Source: Flagellimonas sp. 389 (GTDB lineage Bacteria; Bacteroidota; Bacteroidia; Flavobacteriales; Flavobacteriaceae). Taken from it: a stretch of DNA of 64,000 nucleotides. Made by a program: the position numbers and the translations under genes. A model generated the notes under the pieces. The model saw only the letters and a list, made by a program, of their open reading frames with translations, was not told where the DNA came from and searched no databases. Each line of letters opens with the position of its first letter. Within the stretch, counting starts at the first letter, position 1. The DNA is taken from the NCBI RefSeq assembly GCF_018449435.1, contig NZ_JAHCMU010000011.1, positions 96,757 to 160,756 of the forward strand. The letters run 5' to 3'. Below are positions 37,643-46,281 of this stretch, piece by piece.

Positions 37643-38392
37643 ATGAGAACCAAGATAGTAGCAGGAAATTGGAAAATGAACAAAAACCTTGAAGAAACAG
37701 AGACTTTGCTGTCGAGTTTATCGGCAAAGTTGCCCGATACGGATGCTGATGTTATTGTAGCACCAACATTTGTGAACTTGGTTGCCGCAAAGAGAAGCCT
37801 ACAATCCTCAACGATACAAGTGGCAGCGCAGAATATGCATTATGCGGAAAACGGTGCGTACACTGGGGAGATTTCTGCTGATATGTTATTGAACATTGAA
37901 GTAGATATGGTAATTCTTGGCCATTCTGAAAGACGTTCGCTCTTTGGAGAGACGGACGATTTATTGAGCAAAAAAGTAAAAACTGCACTGGAAAAAGGCA
38001 TGAAAATCATTTTCTGCTTTGGTGAAGAGTTAGAAGATAGAAAATCTGATAATCATTTTGCAGTTGTGGAAAGCCAGTTAAAAAATGCACTTTTTGATTT
38101 GGATAGCAAGGCATGGAGCAGTATTATATTGGCCTACGAACCTGTTTGGGCAATTGGTACAGGTGAAACAGCAAGCCCGGAGCAAGCCCAGGAAATGCAC
38201 GCTTTTATACGAAAAACAATTTCAGGGGCTTTTACAAATTCCATTGCAGATGGGGTTTCTATCTTATATGGAGGAAGCGTAAAACCTTCAAATGCTTCAG
38301 AGATTTTTTCAAAGCCAGATGTAGATGGTGGTCTAATAGGAGGAGCTGCTTTAAAGGCGGACGACTTTGTGGACATTATCAAGGCTATTTAA
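37643..38392 (+). CDS. tpiA: Triosephosphate isomerase
   Basis: A 249-residue TIM barrel interconverting dihydroxyacetone phosphate and glyceraldehyde 3-phosphate in glycolysis. Active-site residues are present: Lys in GNWKMNK, His in ILGHSERR, Glu in LAYEPVWAIGTG, and the phosphate loop YGGSVKPSN. Complete, normal length. Confidence 0.97.
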   Translation: MRTKIVAGNWKMNKNLEETETLLSSLSAKLPDTDADVIVAPTFVNLVAAKRSLQSSTIQVAAQNMHYAENGAYTGEISADMLLNIEVDMVILGHSERRSLFGETDDLLSKKVKTALEKGMKIIFCFGEELEDRKSDNHFAVVESQLKNALFDLDSKAWSSIILAYEPVWAIGTGETASPEQAQEMHAFIRKTISGAFTNSIADGVSILYGGSVKPSNASEIFSKPDVDGGLIGGAALKADDFVDIIKAI

Positions 38393-38407
38393 ACTTCAAA
38401 ACGCGGT

Positions 38408-39235
38408 TTGGTATACATTGAATACAGTTTTACAGTAGCTCCCAAACAACCCGCTACAGATATCCTGATTGCGGAACTTGGTGAAGTAGGGTTTGAAAGT
38501 TTTGTGGAAAACGACTCTGGGCTTTTGGCTTACATTTTAAAATCTGAATGGAAAGAGACTGTTCTGGAAGATGTCTTCATCCTCAAAAATCCAGATTTTG
38601 ATATTACATGGTCACATACCGAAATTAAGCAGCAAAATTGGAATGAGGAATGGGAAAATAATTTTCACCCAATTGCAGTAGGGAATAGGTGCATGGTAAG
38701 AGCACCGTTCCACGATGCTGTTGCTGTTGAATATGACATTGTCATTGAGCCCAAAATGAGCTTTGGAACAGGCCATCATGAAACTACGCATATGATGTTG
38801 CAACATATCTTAGATATGGATTTCAAAGGAAAATCCGTATTGGATATGGGCTGTGGTACCGGAGTTTTGGCAATCCTTGCCAAAATGAAAGGGGCAGATA
38901 CAGTAGATGCCATTGATATTGATGAATGGTGTTATTTGAATTCCAAAGAAAATGTAACACGAAACAATTGTAATCAAATTAACGTATACCAAGGTGATAG
39001 CAGTTTGTTGACCATGAGAAAATATGATGTCGTACTTGCCAATATCAATAGAAATATTTTACTTGAAGATATACCCATATACGCTAATTGTCTAAATACG
39101 AATGGAACACTTTTTTTGAGTGGCTTCTATTTAAGCGATTTAGATGCAATTTCCTCAAAATGTGTGGCCTATGGTTTAGAATTTGAAAAAAAAATGGAAA
39201 AGAATAATTGGATTTCTGTAAAATATGTAAATTAG
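38408..39235 (+). CDS. prmA: Ribosomal protein L11 methyltransferase
   Basis: A 275-residue SAM-dependent methyltransferase that modifies L11. MSFGTGHHETTHMML and VLDMGCGTGVLAILAKMKGA are the PrmA and SAM-binding blocks; VLANINRNILLED is the DPxANI-like active region. The likely start is TTG at 38408, because the tpiA stop codon is in the same frame just upstream and no ATG precedes the conserved YIEYSF start. Follows tpiA by 15 bp. Confidence 0.92.
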   Translation: MVYIEYSFTVAPKQPATDILIAELGEVGFESFVENDSGLLAYILKSEWKETVLEDVFILKNPDFDITWSHTEIKQQNWNEEWENNFHPIAVGNRCMVRAPFHDAVAVEYDIVIEPKMSFGTGHHETTHMMLQHILDMDFKGKSVLDMGCGTGVLAILAKMKGADTVDAIDIDEWCYLNSKENVTRNNCNQINVYQGDSSLLTMRKYDVVLANINRNILLEDIPIYANCLNTNGTLFLSGFYLSDLDAISSKCVAYGLEFEKKMEKNNWISVKYVN

Positions 39236-39255
39236 TTTTGATTAATAGTAGCACC

Positions 39256-39531
39256 ATGGGAATCAAGGAAAAAGTATCGGAAGAATTACTATTAGAAGAA
39301 GAAACGGTAAACCAGAACGAGATAGTACTGTTCAATGACGATGTAAATACTTTTGACCACGTTATCGAAACGCTTATGAACGTATGCGAGCATACACCTG
39401 AACAAGCCGAGCAATGTTCTCTAATCGTACATTATAATGGGAAGTGTACCGTAAAAACCGGTGAGTACACCTATTTAAAACCAAGATGCTCCAAATTACT
39501 TCAAGCTGGACTTAATGCGGAAATAATCTAG
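39256..39531 (+). CDS. clpS: ClpS adaptor protein
   Basis: A 91-residue ClpS, which delivers N-end-rule substrates to ClpAP. LFNDDVNTFDHVIETLMNVC and EQAEQCSLIVHYNGKCTVKTG carry the conserved N/D and H of the substrate pocket and the ClpA contact. Start at ATG 39256 (MGIKEKVSEE) is preferred over a TTG-type start 16 codons upstream that runs into prmA. Confidence 0.93.
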   Translation: MGIKEKVSEELLLEEETVNQNEIVLFNDDVNTFDHVIETLMNVCEHTPEQAEQCSLIVHYNGKCTVKTGEYTYLKPRCSKLLQAGLNAEII

Positions 39532-39669
39532 TGCCAGAATTGTTATCATGCCATGTTTTCAAAATAGTATATTGAAAATAATGTCAATTTATGATTACGT
39601 TACGTTTAATGATGGTAAAAGTTATAAATTCTTTACATGGATAGTAGGTTTTACCGCTTTTGATTACAC

Positions 39670-39677
39670 TAACTTTG
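39670..39677 (+). promoter_or_regulatory. Bacteroidota-type -7 element upstream of 39722
   Basis: TAACTTTG matches TAnnTTTG, 44 bp before the ATG. TTTT at 39649-39652 is 17 bp upstream, a weak -33. Confidence 0.5.
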
Positions 39678-39721
39678 TTTTTGACCAATAAACCAAACCT
39701 TTAATTTTTCTTACTTGGAAA

Positions 39722-40324
39722 ATGGGCGAATTTTTTAAAGCAGAACTTAAAGACCGTTTTTTAAAGTATGCATTAAGTCGCAGGGATTATTTTGAAATAA
39801 AAGTGCTTTACGATGAATTTTTGCATCCCAATTATAGTTTGGACTTCGTTGAAAAATTGATAAAAGATATCCGAGATCATGATTCTGATTTATTGGATGT
39901 GATGAGTGGAAATGGGGTTGAAGTCTTTATTCTTGCCTCTACGCCCAAAACCCAGGTTTTTTTGAATGAAGGCGGGTTTATGGACATGCACGTTAAAGAA
40001 GAAGAAAAATGGGATGTTTTTTTGAATCAACTTTCTGGTGACCGTAAATTATCGAAGGACGAAAAATTACTCCTTGAGAAGAATTCGCAAACTTTTAAAA
40101 GAGAGAAAACATTACTTATTTTTCTAGTTTCTGCTGTGGTTATCAGTTTCTTGTTTACACTTTTTAGTGTATTGAAAGGAGTACTAATGGAACCTGAATA
40201 TGTTCAAAAAGACGAATTTATTAGGGAAATACAACAATTACGTTCAAAATACATTCAAGAAAACCAACGTTTGGAACTAGAGTTAAGCCAAACAAGGTTA
40301 GAGTTAGATTCATTAAAAAACTAA
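39722..40324 (+). CDS. Unknown single-pass membrane protein with C-terminal coiled coil
   Basis: A 200-residue protein without signal peptide. Residues 1-125 are soluble and charged, with no family I recognise (YALSRRDYFEIKVLYDEF ... IFILASTPK-like). One membrane helix occupies about 130-150 (LLIFLVSAVVISFLFTLF). The C-terminal 45 residues form a heptad-type coiled coil (QQLRSKYIQENQRLELELS). This suggests an oligomeric tail-anchored-like scaffold. Monocistronic, with promoter and terminator. Confidence 0.65.
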   Translation: MGEFFKAELKDRFLKYALSRRDYFEIKVLYDEFLHPNYSLDFVEKLIKDIRDHDSDLLDVMSGNGVEVFILASTPKTQVFLNEGGFMDMHVKEEEKWDVFLNQLSGDRKLSKDEKLLLEKNSQTFKREKTLLIFLVSAVVISFLFTLFSVLKGVLMEPEYVQKDEFIREIQQLRSKYIQENQRLELELSQTRLELDSLKN

Positions 40325-40345
40325 AGTTAAGCATACACTAAACCG

Positions 40346-40378
40346 TAAAAGCTCTCGATTTAATTGAGAGCTTTTTTT
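40346..40378. terminator. Bidirectional terminator at the end of the carbohydrate locus
   Basis: AAAAGCTCTC (40347-40356) and GAGAGCTTTT (40366-40375) pair perfectly, with T-runs on both strands. It separates the coiled-coil gene from the convergent PcRGLX-like gene and marks the left end of the locus. Confidence 0.88.
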
Positions 40379-40415
40379 GGTTTGACCCCATATGGGATAA
40401 AAATCAACTAAACTA

Positions 40416-43067
40416 TTATTTTGTTTTTCTAGAGTCGGTGTTATCCATCCAAAACAGCAAATAAGGAATATTATAGGCATGCGTCCAACCAAAAACTCGT
40501 AACCCTTGGTTTATTTGCCAATTGGTAAAACGCTTTTTACTTTTTGGAAGATTGGAAACTTTTAACAATGCTTCATTGTAGGATTCCACACTTTCGAATT
40601 CATCACTACGTTTTGATAATTTCCCTACTTTGAGTAACTCTGAGCGTTCCAGTGCTTCTTTCAAGAAGGTATCGTGTCCGCTAAATTCATAACCTATCAA
40701 TAAAGGATGGATAGAGGCAAAGTACGATTCCATTTCGTGATTTAAGGGAGGTACGTCCCTGACCCAATGGGCATGTTTCAACAATGCATTTTTAACGCAT
40801 TCTTCACCTGTGAGTTGGTAATATTTATATAAACTCTGCGTTACATAAGTTTGACCATACCCATACCTATCCAACAATAGGTTTCCACCCTGCTCTTTTT
40901 GAAAATCTAACATTAAATCTACCCGTTCATCCAATTCTTTTTTGTATTTGACAATTTTAGTAGCATCGTATAATTCTACAAGATTGAGGACAGATAGATA
41001 TAATCTTCTTCCTCTTAAATCGTGTTCTCCCCAAATACGTTTCAAGTAGGTGTCACCGGTCATTTTAGCAACTTCCAGAGCGCGATGGTCGCCAGAGATA
41101 TAATATGATGCAATCCATCCCTGTATCCATACATGCGCACTCAACAAAGCGTGCCAGTGCTCGTTTGCATGTCTGCGGCCAATTCCTAAATAAGGCGTCG
41201 ACTTTGGTTCATCTTCATAATTCCAAAAATCTATAGCATCATTAATCTGCCCCAAGTATTTTCTTTTTTTTGGCCAATGTATGTTGTCCACATCCATAGT
41301 GTGCCTGCTCATAGCTTGGGCCATATGATAATATTTAGCATTGCCGGTCCTCATAAAGTTGGTCCACAACATAAAATCAACCGTAGGCTCATTATTGGTC
41401 CACTGTACCCATTTATTGTTGAAGAAGTATGTTTTTCCATCACCATGGTCAAACATGCCATACCAAGGTTGTTTTTGTTGATTGAAAGACCACCATTCGT
41501 ACTTGTATTGCAAGGCGTTTTCAAATTCTGGGTATTTATTGGAATAAGGTGCCATATTGCCATATACCTTAGATGCGGTATACCATTCTGGTGAAGTATG
41601 GGCTACTGGACTACTAAGCACATAGTCCATTTTTTGATTGATAACAGCATCTGATTGACCATCATGGAAATAATAAATAAACTCAGTTGTTTTGGTGATA
41701 CCCTGAGCAAAATTGTCTAGCATTTGCCCGTCGAGTTCCGTGTCTTTTCTAGCAAAGTTCATTGGGCCATTTTCTAATGGCCAAATATTTCCTCTGAGCA
41801 TTTTTGAACTTGGGTCCACTTCAATTCCTTTTGGGTACTCTTCTAAGAAATTTTTGATTCCAATACATATGCCCTTGGTAGCATCAGAAACATTAATCCA
41901 TCCTTTTGCTCTTTGCGATTCGGTGATTACTTCTTTGTCTTTAGTGATGGTTGCTTTAAACAAGGACTTATCGGTAGAAGACGGACCTATGTCTTTGTTC
42001 TTTTCAGATTTGCCCGTAAATAAACTTTTTGCACTTGCGCCATTATTTCTTTTAGGGCCTCTTTGCAGCAAGCTTACTTTTTTATCAATATTTAGTTTTT
42101 CTATTTTTTGCGTCGATGATACTGCATCCCAATTACCTTTAAATAAGGGCATTGAAACTTCGGTCTCTTCTTCTAAATGGTATTTTAACTGTAGGCCACA
42201 TGCCGCAATTTGATCGTTCGACTGGGTCCATCCTGGGTCATCAGCAGTATCTTCAGATAAAATTTCTTTGTTTTGTGTCGCAATATTAGCATGTTCGCCC
42301 TTCTGTCTCTTGTGCTTATCTGGAATACCTGTATACGTCATGGTATGTAAAACTTTTACATATGATTTTCCGACATAGGTATGCAACCTGATTGTAAACG
42401 GGGATATATTGTTGTCCGCTCTTCCGTAAACATATGTACCCTCGACCCTGAATATCATGTGCATTGGACCTGAACCTTTCTCTCTGAACACTTCATTGAT
42501 GACAGCCTTAGAAATATCGATTCCGGAATCGTCCAAAATATCTAAAAAAGTCCCTCTATTGTCTTTGGGAGAAGAAGCTATTAGTTCAGTACTTTCAAAT
42601 TTTCCATTTTGATTGGAATCTAGATATACCTCATCCAAGAACCCATTTCCTAATTTATTTAAAGAAAAGGATAATGGCCCGGTATTTACTTTAATACCGC
42701 CACGGGGTCTCATATTGTTTGTAGAGATTATTCGTTCTTTTGATTCCAATGCAATAACATCACTTCCATACTCCAAAACATAATTGGATTCTGCTTCAGA
42801 GAAGAAAAACACCCAAATCCATTTAATACTGTTATCAGCAGGTTCCCAAGTGGATACCTCTGTGGTCTGACACCGTATCTCTTTACCTTTGGAATTTAAT
42901 AGGCGAACATTGTCTCTTGAATACAGTTCTCCTTTTGGAAAAGGAATCCCGAGTGTTATAGGTGCACCTTCTATATTATTTTCAATGGCAATACTGAGCT
43001 TTTTCCTTTCAACAGCAAATCCATTCAAAGAAATGCAAATCATTGTTAACAGTATAGTGTTCTTCAT
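40416..43067 (-). CDS. PcRGLX/YetA-like exo-rhamnogalacturonan lyase-family protein
   Basis: An 883-residue exported protein (signal peptide ending near GFAV). The N-terminal domain (about 20-110; KLSIAIENNIEGAPITLGIPFPKGEL) is the RIFT-barrel domain of the PcRGLX/YetA family. A central beta-sandwich region and a C-terminal (alpha/alpha)-barrel-like region with many Trp/His (KYEWWSFNQQKQPWYGMFDHGDGKTYFF, RRHANEHWHALLSAHVWIQG) follow. The family includes PL26 exo-rhamnogalacturonan lyases, but members are diverse and the substrate of this one is unknown. It is the only polysaccharide-cleaving candidate in the locus. Last gene, 65 bp after the ROK gene. Confidence 0.75.
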   Translation of the reverse strand: MKNTILLTMICISLNGFAVERKKLSIAIENNIEGAPITLGIPFPKGELYSRDNVRLLNSKGKEIRCQTTEVSTWEPADNSIKWIWVFFFSEAESNYVLEYGSDVIALESKERIISTNNMRPRGGIKVNTGPLSFSLNKLGNGFLDEVYLDSNQNGKFESTELIASSPKDNRGTFLDILDDSGIDISKAVINEVFREKGSGPMHMIFRVEGTYVYGRADNNISPFTIRLHTYVGKSYVKVLHTMTYTGIPDKHKRQKGEHANIATQNKEILSEDTADDPGWTQSNDQIAACGLQLKYHLEEETEVSMPLFKGNWDAVSSTQKIEKLNIDKKVSLLQRGPKRNNGASAKSLFTGKSEKNKDIGPSSTDKSLFKATITKDKEVITESQRAKGWINVSDATKGICIGIKNFLEEYPKGIEVDPSSKMLRGNIWPLENGPMNFARKDTELDGQMLDNFAQGITKTTEFIYYFHDGQSDAVINQKMDYVLSSPVAHTSPEWYTASKVYGNMAPYSNKYPEFENALQYKYEWWSFNQQKQPWYGMFDHGDGKTYFFNNKWVQWTNNEPTVDFMLWTNFMRTGNAKYYHMAQAMSRHTMDVDNIHWPKKRKYLGQINDAIDFWNYEDEPKSTPYLGIGRRHANEHWHALLSAHVWIQGWIASYYISGDHRALEVAKMTGDTYLKRIWGEHDLRGRRLYLSVLNLVELYDATKIVKYKKELDERVDLMLDFQKEQGGNLLLDRYGYGQTYVTQSLYKYYQLTGEECVKNALLKHAHWVRDVPPLNHEMESYFASIHPLLIGYEFSGHDTFLKEALERSELLKVGKLSKRSDEFESVESYNEALLKVSNLPKSKKRFTNWQINQGLRVFGWTHAYNIPYLLFWMDNTDSRKTK

Positions 43068-43132
43068 TTATAAAATCTTTTTAACCAACACTATTTGTTT
43101 ATAAAGTGTACAGTGCTGTAAAGTCATTATTC

Positions 43133-43996
43133 TTATTTTATTTTTTCTAATTTTTGAAAGCATAGACTTGCCGCTCCTAAAATGGCTGATTCTGCTAATT
43201 CAGATAATTCAATTTTCAAATTCTTTAGTTGTTCTGGGTAGGCAAATGAGCTTACCGTTTTCATCATGGATTCTTTGAAAAAAGAGTAAGCCTTGCTTAT
43301 GGAACCTCCTAAAATTATTGCTTCAGGTGCCAATACATATAAAATGGTATTGAGGGCTTGCCCTAAATGCTCACCAAATTCAAAGAAGGTATTTAAGGCA
43401 GTACTATTGCCCTTTTTTGCCATTTCATGAACCTCTTTTGCACTTAATCCGTGTTTTTTGGTGAAAAAGAAACTACTTGTGTACTGTTCTAAAATGCTTT
43501 TTTTATATGGTACCATTCCTATCTCCCCAGCTCCCGAAAGAACTCCGTTATAGATTTTATTATCGATAATGATTCCCATGCCTAAACCAGTACCTATAGA
43601 AAGACCGATACAATTTTTAAACTGTTTTCCTTTTCCAAATAATTTTTCTCCCATCGCAAAGCAGTTGGCATCATTGTTTACAAAAACTGGGATTTCATAT
43701 TTTTCTTGTAGAATTTTCTTCAGATGCACCTCTTTCCAAGCGGGGATATTTTGAACATTGTATACAATTCCTTTGGCAGCATCTACTACGGCAGGCACCC
43801 CAATACCTATAGCTTTGGTGTTATTGGAAATTAAGCTATCGATACATCTAAATAAACGTTCATAGGTCTGCTGTTCAGAATCCTTTGTATTTACATTTAT
43901 ATTGAACTGATCCTGGACCAGTCTTTCTTTTACGAGACCTGATTTAATATTGGTTCCTCCTATATCCACGCCTATTACTTCCATTTTATTGATCAC
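43133..43996 (-). CDS. ROK-family sugar kinase-like protein without zinc motif
   Basis: A 287-residue ROK protein. The ATP-binding VDIGGTNIKSGLV and the sugar-side NNDANCFAMGE and GLSIGTGLGMGIII are intact, so phosphorylation of a hexose or N-acetylhexosamine is plausible. After GAGEIGM the usual His and the CxCGxxGC zinc loop are missing; the chain runs straight into VPYKKSILEQYTS. It has no HTH, so it is a kinase-type, not a repressor-type, member. It overlaps the MFS gene by 11 bp, which points to a role on the imported sugar. Confidence 0.82.
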   Translation of the reverse strand: MINKMEVIGVDIGGTNIKSGLVKERLVQDQFNINVNTKDSEQQTYERLFRCIDSLISNNTKAIGIGVPAVVDAAKGIVYNVQNIPAWKEVHLKKILQEKYEIPVFVNNDANCFAMGEKLFGKGKQFKNCIGLSIGTGLGMGIIIDNKIYNGVLSGAGEIGMVPYKKSILEQYTSSFFFTKKHGLSAKEVHEMAKKGNSTALNTFFEFGEHLGQALNTILYVLAPEAIILGGSISKAYSFFKESMMKTVSSFAYPEQLKNLKIELSELAESAILGAASLCFQKLEKIK

Positions 43997-45254
43997 TTTG
44001 TTTGGTCTTCAACTGAATGGTTTTGTTTTTTATCAGTGGATTTGCGAAAAAACCAATGGACAAAATAAATGCTAAAGGAATGAGCAAAAAGAACATACCT
44101 GTTTTCAGACTGGTAACCTCACCCAAGGCCCCTACCAAAAATGGAATGACTGCTCCACCGGCAATTCCTGTGCATAATATTCCTGAAAGGGATCCATGAT
44201 TTTCCCGCACAGAGTTAAGTGCCAAAGAAAATATAATAGACCACATGACCGAAATAAAGAAACCTATTGCTGGAAAAGCGAACAATGCAACCTTTGCGCT
44301 GCCAGTAAGTGCCAGAACCAAAAATAGTATGGTGACCAACGTAGCCCCGATCAACAGTTTTCTACTGTCCATAATTTTCAATAACAATAAACCTAGTAGG
44401 CAACCAATGGTAAGCATCGCCCAAAAATAGGCTACGGTATCCGCCCCAACAGTTTGAGCATCCAAACCATGATATTGATTAAGAAATTGGGAAATCCAAT
44501 TGCCCACACCTTGTTCGGTTCCTACGTAGCAGAATATGCCTAGAAAGAAAAGGACAGTCCATTTGTTCTTAAGAAGGCTGAAATACGACTTTTTATCTCC
44601 TGCGACCTCATCTTCTTTCTTTTCATATTTTGGATATTTGGTAAAAAAGACCACTACTAATAGGAATAGAGCAATCACTGAAAAAATCATATAGAGACCC
44701 ACCCATGGTAAATCTTTAGGTACCAGACCTCTTATGAAGCTTGCCAACCCCATTTCGTCAGAGTTTGTATCTACTATGTATTTATAAAGAAAAGGGCTCA
44801 AAAAAGAAGCCAGTCCGAAAACCAGTTGTGCCAAAACGGAATTGAAAGCAAAATGTTCTTCTCCACCAGCAATTCTTAACATAGGATTTATGATAACTTG
44901 CAGCACTGCCATACAACAGCCTAAGGAAAACAACGTAATACTAAAGACCACATAACCTGGAAAAAATGCAAAACCCAAAGAAGCCAAAGCCATGAATAAA
45001 AAGGATAATGACAACAAGGTTTTATCGCTATACTTTTCAGATAAAAACCCAGCTGGAATGGACATTACTCCATATGCTATAAAAAAAGCGAAAGGAAGCA
45101 GGCCGGTCATTGTTAAGCTAAGGTCAAAGCTATTCTTGACATCTACAATTATTGAATTGAGTATATTGGTGATAAAAGAGATGACAAAGAACACCAGCAT
45201 CACCAACGCTATGATATGGTAGTACTTTTTTGGAGTTGTTTTTTTGCTATCCAT
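43986..45254 (-). CDS. MFS sugar transporter (FHS-type)
   Basis: A 422-residue 12-helix MFS protein. The N-terminal AFFIAYGVMSIPAGFLSEKYSDKTLL and the Q/N-containing helix LGCCMAVLQVIINPMLRIAGG match the fucose/glucose/GlcNAc proton symporter group (FucP/GluP/NagP). The middle loop is charged (KKEDEVAGDKK). The exact sugar cannot be read from the sequence. Coupled to ROK by overlap, 27 bp after the PIG-L gene. Confidence 0.85.
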   Translation of the reverse strand: MDSKKTTPKKYYHIIALVMLVFFVISFITNILNSIIVDVKNSFDLSLTMTGLLPFAFFIAYGVMSIPAGFLSEKYSDKTLLSLSFLFMALASLGFAFFPGYVVFSITLFSLGCCMAVLQVIINPMLRIAGGEEHFAFNSVLAQLVFGLASFLSPFLYKYIVDTNSDEMGLASFIRGLVPKDLPWVGLYMIFSVIALFLLVVVFFTKYPKYEKKEDEVAGDKKSYFSLLKNKWTVLFFLGIFCYVGTEQGVGNWISQFLNQYHGLDAQTVGADTVAYFWAMLTIGCLLGLLLLKIMDSRKLLIGATLVTILFLVLALTGSAKVALFAFPAIGFFISVMWSIIFSLALNSVRENHGSLSGILCTGIAGGAVIPFLVGALGEVTSLKTGMFFLLIPLAFILSIGFFANPLIKNKTIQLKTKQSDQ

Positions 45255-45280
45255 TCGTTTGGTTGTTTAGTGGGTTAGGA

Positions 45281-46165
45281 TTATTTCTTGCCGACCATCG
45301 GAAAAAGTAGCTTTATTTCTTCATCTGTCGGTTGTTTTCCATACTCGCATATTTCAAAAAATTCAACATGCTTAACATCTGAAATTGCTGCTTCTGGATA
45401 CCATTTCTTTATTGCTTTCGTATCAAGTTCATTCCATTTTCTTTCTTTTGCCCATCTGTTTTTTAACCAGCTGAAACGTTCTGTTTCACCTGAAGGGACT
45501 TGACTCATATCCGCACCACTCACCCAAGGTAACCATTCAAACATTTGGGAGTCGTGCGCGGCCAAAGCATTTACCTTCTTATCGATAACTTCGTCCACTA
45601 CTACGGCAATGTCTTTTGAAAATGGATATGGTTTTTTAAAACGATCGTTCATATATAAGAAAACCGGATTCTTTTTTAAAGGGGGCGTATCTGGTGTCAC
45701 GTTAGGAACGATAACAAGATAAGCAGCGTCTTGAACTGCAATGCCGGCATTTCTATGGTCTGGGTGATAATCATTGGGACGAAGTCCTAAAACAATGTCT
45801 GCATCCCACTCGCGAATTTTCCGTATTACTTGATGTCTAACGTTAAGCGTTGGTATCAATTCCCCGTCATGGTTGTCCAGCACATCATATTCAATCCCCA
45901 AAATTTCTGCAGCTTTTTTGGCTTCTGCCCGTCTTCGTTTACCGAGCGCACCGCCTCCTTGAGATTGATGGCCCGCATCGCCATTGGTCAGGGAAACAAA
46001 TTTTACCTTATGCCCCATCTTGGCGAAGAGGGCCGCTGTGCCTCCAAATTTGGAGTCGCAATCATCTGGATGTGCTCCGATGGCTATGATATTCAGTACT
46101 TTTTTCTCCTGTGCCTGAATCAAAAATCCAGCGCACATACATACAATTATTAAAAGTTTTTTCAT
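45281..46165 (-). CDS. Secreted PIG-L (LmbE) family deacetylase
   Basis: A 294-residue zinc-dependent N-deacetylase with a signal peptide (ends about residue 18, IQAQ). Metal site: AHPDD (31-35) and HPDHRNAG (134-141); NGDAGHQSQGGGALG is the active-site loop. PIG-L enzymes remove acyl groups from amino sugars (for example GlcNAc-PI or GlcNAc-malate). A secreted member in a glycan locus suggests deacylation of an amino sugar in the periplasm, but the substrate is not shown. 116 bp after susD, with an inverted repeat in between. Confidence 0.87.
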   Translation of the reverse strand: MKKLLIIVCMCAGFLIQAQEKKVLNIIAIGAHPDDCDSKFGGTAALFAKMGHKVKFVSLTNGDAGHQSQGGGALGKRRRAEAKKAAEILGIEYDVLDNHDGELIPTLNVRHQVIRKIREWDADIVLGLRPNDYHPDHRNAGIAVQDAAYLVIVPNVTPDTPPLKKNPVFLYMNDRFKKPYPFSKDIAVVVDEVIDKKVNALAAHDSQMFEWLPWVSGADMSQVPSGETERFSWLKNRWAKERKWNELDTKAIKKWYPEAAISDVKHVEFFEICEYGKQPTDEEIKLLFPMVGKK

Positions 46166-46185
46166 TATCTGATTCTTTTATTTAC

Positions 46186-46269
46186 GAATTTGATTTTAGT
46201 TGTTGACTATCATCTTTTTATGAAAGCATAAGCAGGCAAAATTTTAGTAAATGATGACTAATCAAATTC
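46186..46269. other. Inverted repeat between susD and PIG-L genes
   Basis: GAATTTGATT (46186-46195) and AATCAAATTC (46260-46269) are exact complements with a 64-nt AT-rich centre. It could be an RNA structure that splits expression of the SusCD part from the downstream genes, or chance in AT-rich DNA. Confidence 0.4.
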
Positions 46270-46281
46270 AATTAACTACAA

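Noticed and set aside
41713..42213. Plus-strand frame of 166 codons inside the PcRGLX-like gene
   Set aside because: Shadow of the long coding frame on the other strand; no domain or start context.
43133..43996. ROK repressor (NagC/XylR type)
   Set aside because: No N-terminal helix-turn-helix; the protein begins directly with the ATP-binding loop.
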